From: CAYVUB01 sp964454675
GTDB taxonomy: Bacteria; Bacteroidota; Bacteroidia; Flavobacteriales; Flavobacteriaceae
Length of the DNA stretch: 31,589 bases
Assembly (NCBI GenBank): GCA_964454675.1
Contig: CAYVUB010000030.1
Coordinates: 1-31,589 of the forward strand
Direction: 5' to 3'
Below the pieces are notes generated by a model. It saw only the letters and a program-made list of their open reading frames with translations. It was not told the DNA's origin and did no database searches. Shown here one piece after another: positions 31,378 through 31,589 of this stretch (position 1 is the stretch's first letter; each line of letters begins with the position of its first letter). The translations under genes and the position numbers were made by a program.

Positions 31378-31589
31378 TTAAGAAAAATCACCCAACTCCA
31401 AACCATTAATAGCTCCATGGCTTGCATGTGCCGCAACATTGCCGTTTTTAATAACCAACACCTGAGGCGACTCATGCACTACATTAAACTTATTGGCAAT
31501 AGTGTTTGAAATATCCCGATGGTTCAGTAAATCCAAAAAGTAGATATCCAAATGGTTATTAGCCGTATCAAACTTTTTTTCAAACCGGT
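31378..31589 (-). CDS. ytxJ: YtxJ, bacillithiol-system monothiol protein (5' end cut off)
   Basis: The open frame enters at the window edge and ends at a TAA at 31380-31378. The visible 70 residues read RFEKKFDTANNHLDIYFLDL, then NHRDISNTIANKFNVVHESPQVLVIKNG, then VAAHASHGAINGLELGDFS. This matches the C-terminal half of YtxJ (DUF2847), a thioredoxin-fold protein proposed to act as a monothiol bacilliredoxin; HESPQ carries the cis-Pro. The N-terminal part with the presumed active-site Cys lies outside the window. It indicates a bacillithiol-using cell, as expected for Flavobacteriia. Confidence 0.87.
   Translation of the reverse strand, partial: RFEKKFDTANNHLDIYFLDLLNHRDISNTIANKFNVVHESPQVLVIKNGNVAAHASHGAINGLELGDFS

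Overview
The window looks like chromosomal DNA of a member of the Flavobacteriia (Bacteroidota), most likely a Flavobacteriaceae-type genome; I cannot name the genus. Signs: a 1849-residue exported protein ending in a type IX secretion (T9SS) sorting domain, several Cys-anchored lipoproteins, signal peptides followed by Gln, many Bacteroidota-type promoter boxes (TAnnTTTG), a bacillithiol-system YtxJ end, AT-rich intergenic DNA, and clade families such as DUF3667 and DUF6952-like proteins.

Layout. 1-5975: short repeats, a promoter with a direct repeat, the giant modular T9SS protein and its terminator. 5997-6559: a palindromic repeat that runs into a frameshifted GxxExxY pseudogene. 6611-11595: hisS (-), diverging from an orphan MacB/FtsX-type permease (+); a repeat cluster and terminator; lpdA (-); an Lrp/AsnC regulator (-). 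11761-12978: a Cys/Met-metabolism PLP enzyme diverging from the regulator, with a paired direct repeat between them. 13280-14482: a compact antioxidant operon (2-Cys peroxiredoxin, WCGNC thioredoxin, DUF6952-like protein). 14638-18840: a DUF2007-type protein, an ABC-F ATPase (-), a TlpA-like lipoprotein without active-site cysteines, and a small transaldolase/fructose-6-phosphate aldolase (-). 18874-20594: an SDR oxidoreductase and an exported DUF6265-like/YciI-like fusion (-). 20967-21102: the SRP RNA gene (-) with its own promoter and T-run. 21157-25042: a four-gene envelope cluster (glutaminyl-peptide cyclotransferase lipoprotein, hotdog thioesterase, carboxypeptidase-regulatory-like protein, parallel beta-helix lipoprotein). 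25156-27579: a DUF3667 membrane protein and glyA (-). 27917-30570: fumarylacetoacetase and a repeat-type lipoprotein (+). 30642-31299: a HigBA-like toxin-antitoxin pair (-). 31378-31589: the 3' part of ytxJ (-).

Most of the window is housekeeping and envelope genes, and I see no defence island, prophage, complete insertion sequence, tRNA or CRISPR array. The less ordinary content is between genes: a family of REP-like palindromes, some with compensating arm changes; the SRP RNA; and spaced direct repeats at two promoters. Among proteins, the peroxiredoxin-thioredoxin-DUF6952 operon, the cysteine-less TlpA-like lipoprotein, the DUF6265/YciI fusion and the cyclase lying among proteins with a predicted N-terminal Gln deserve a second look.
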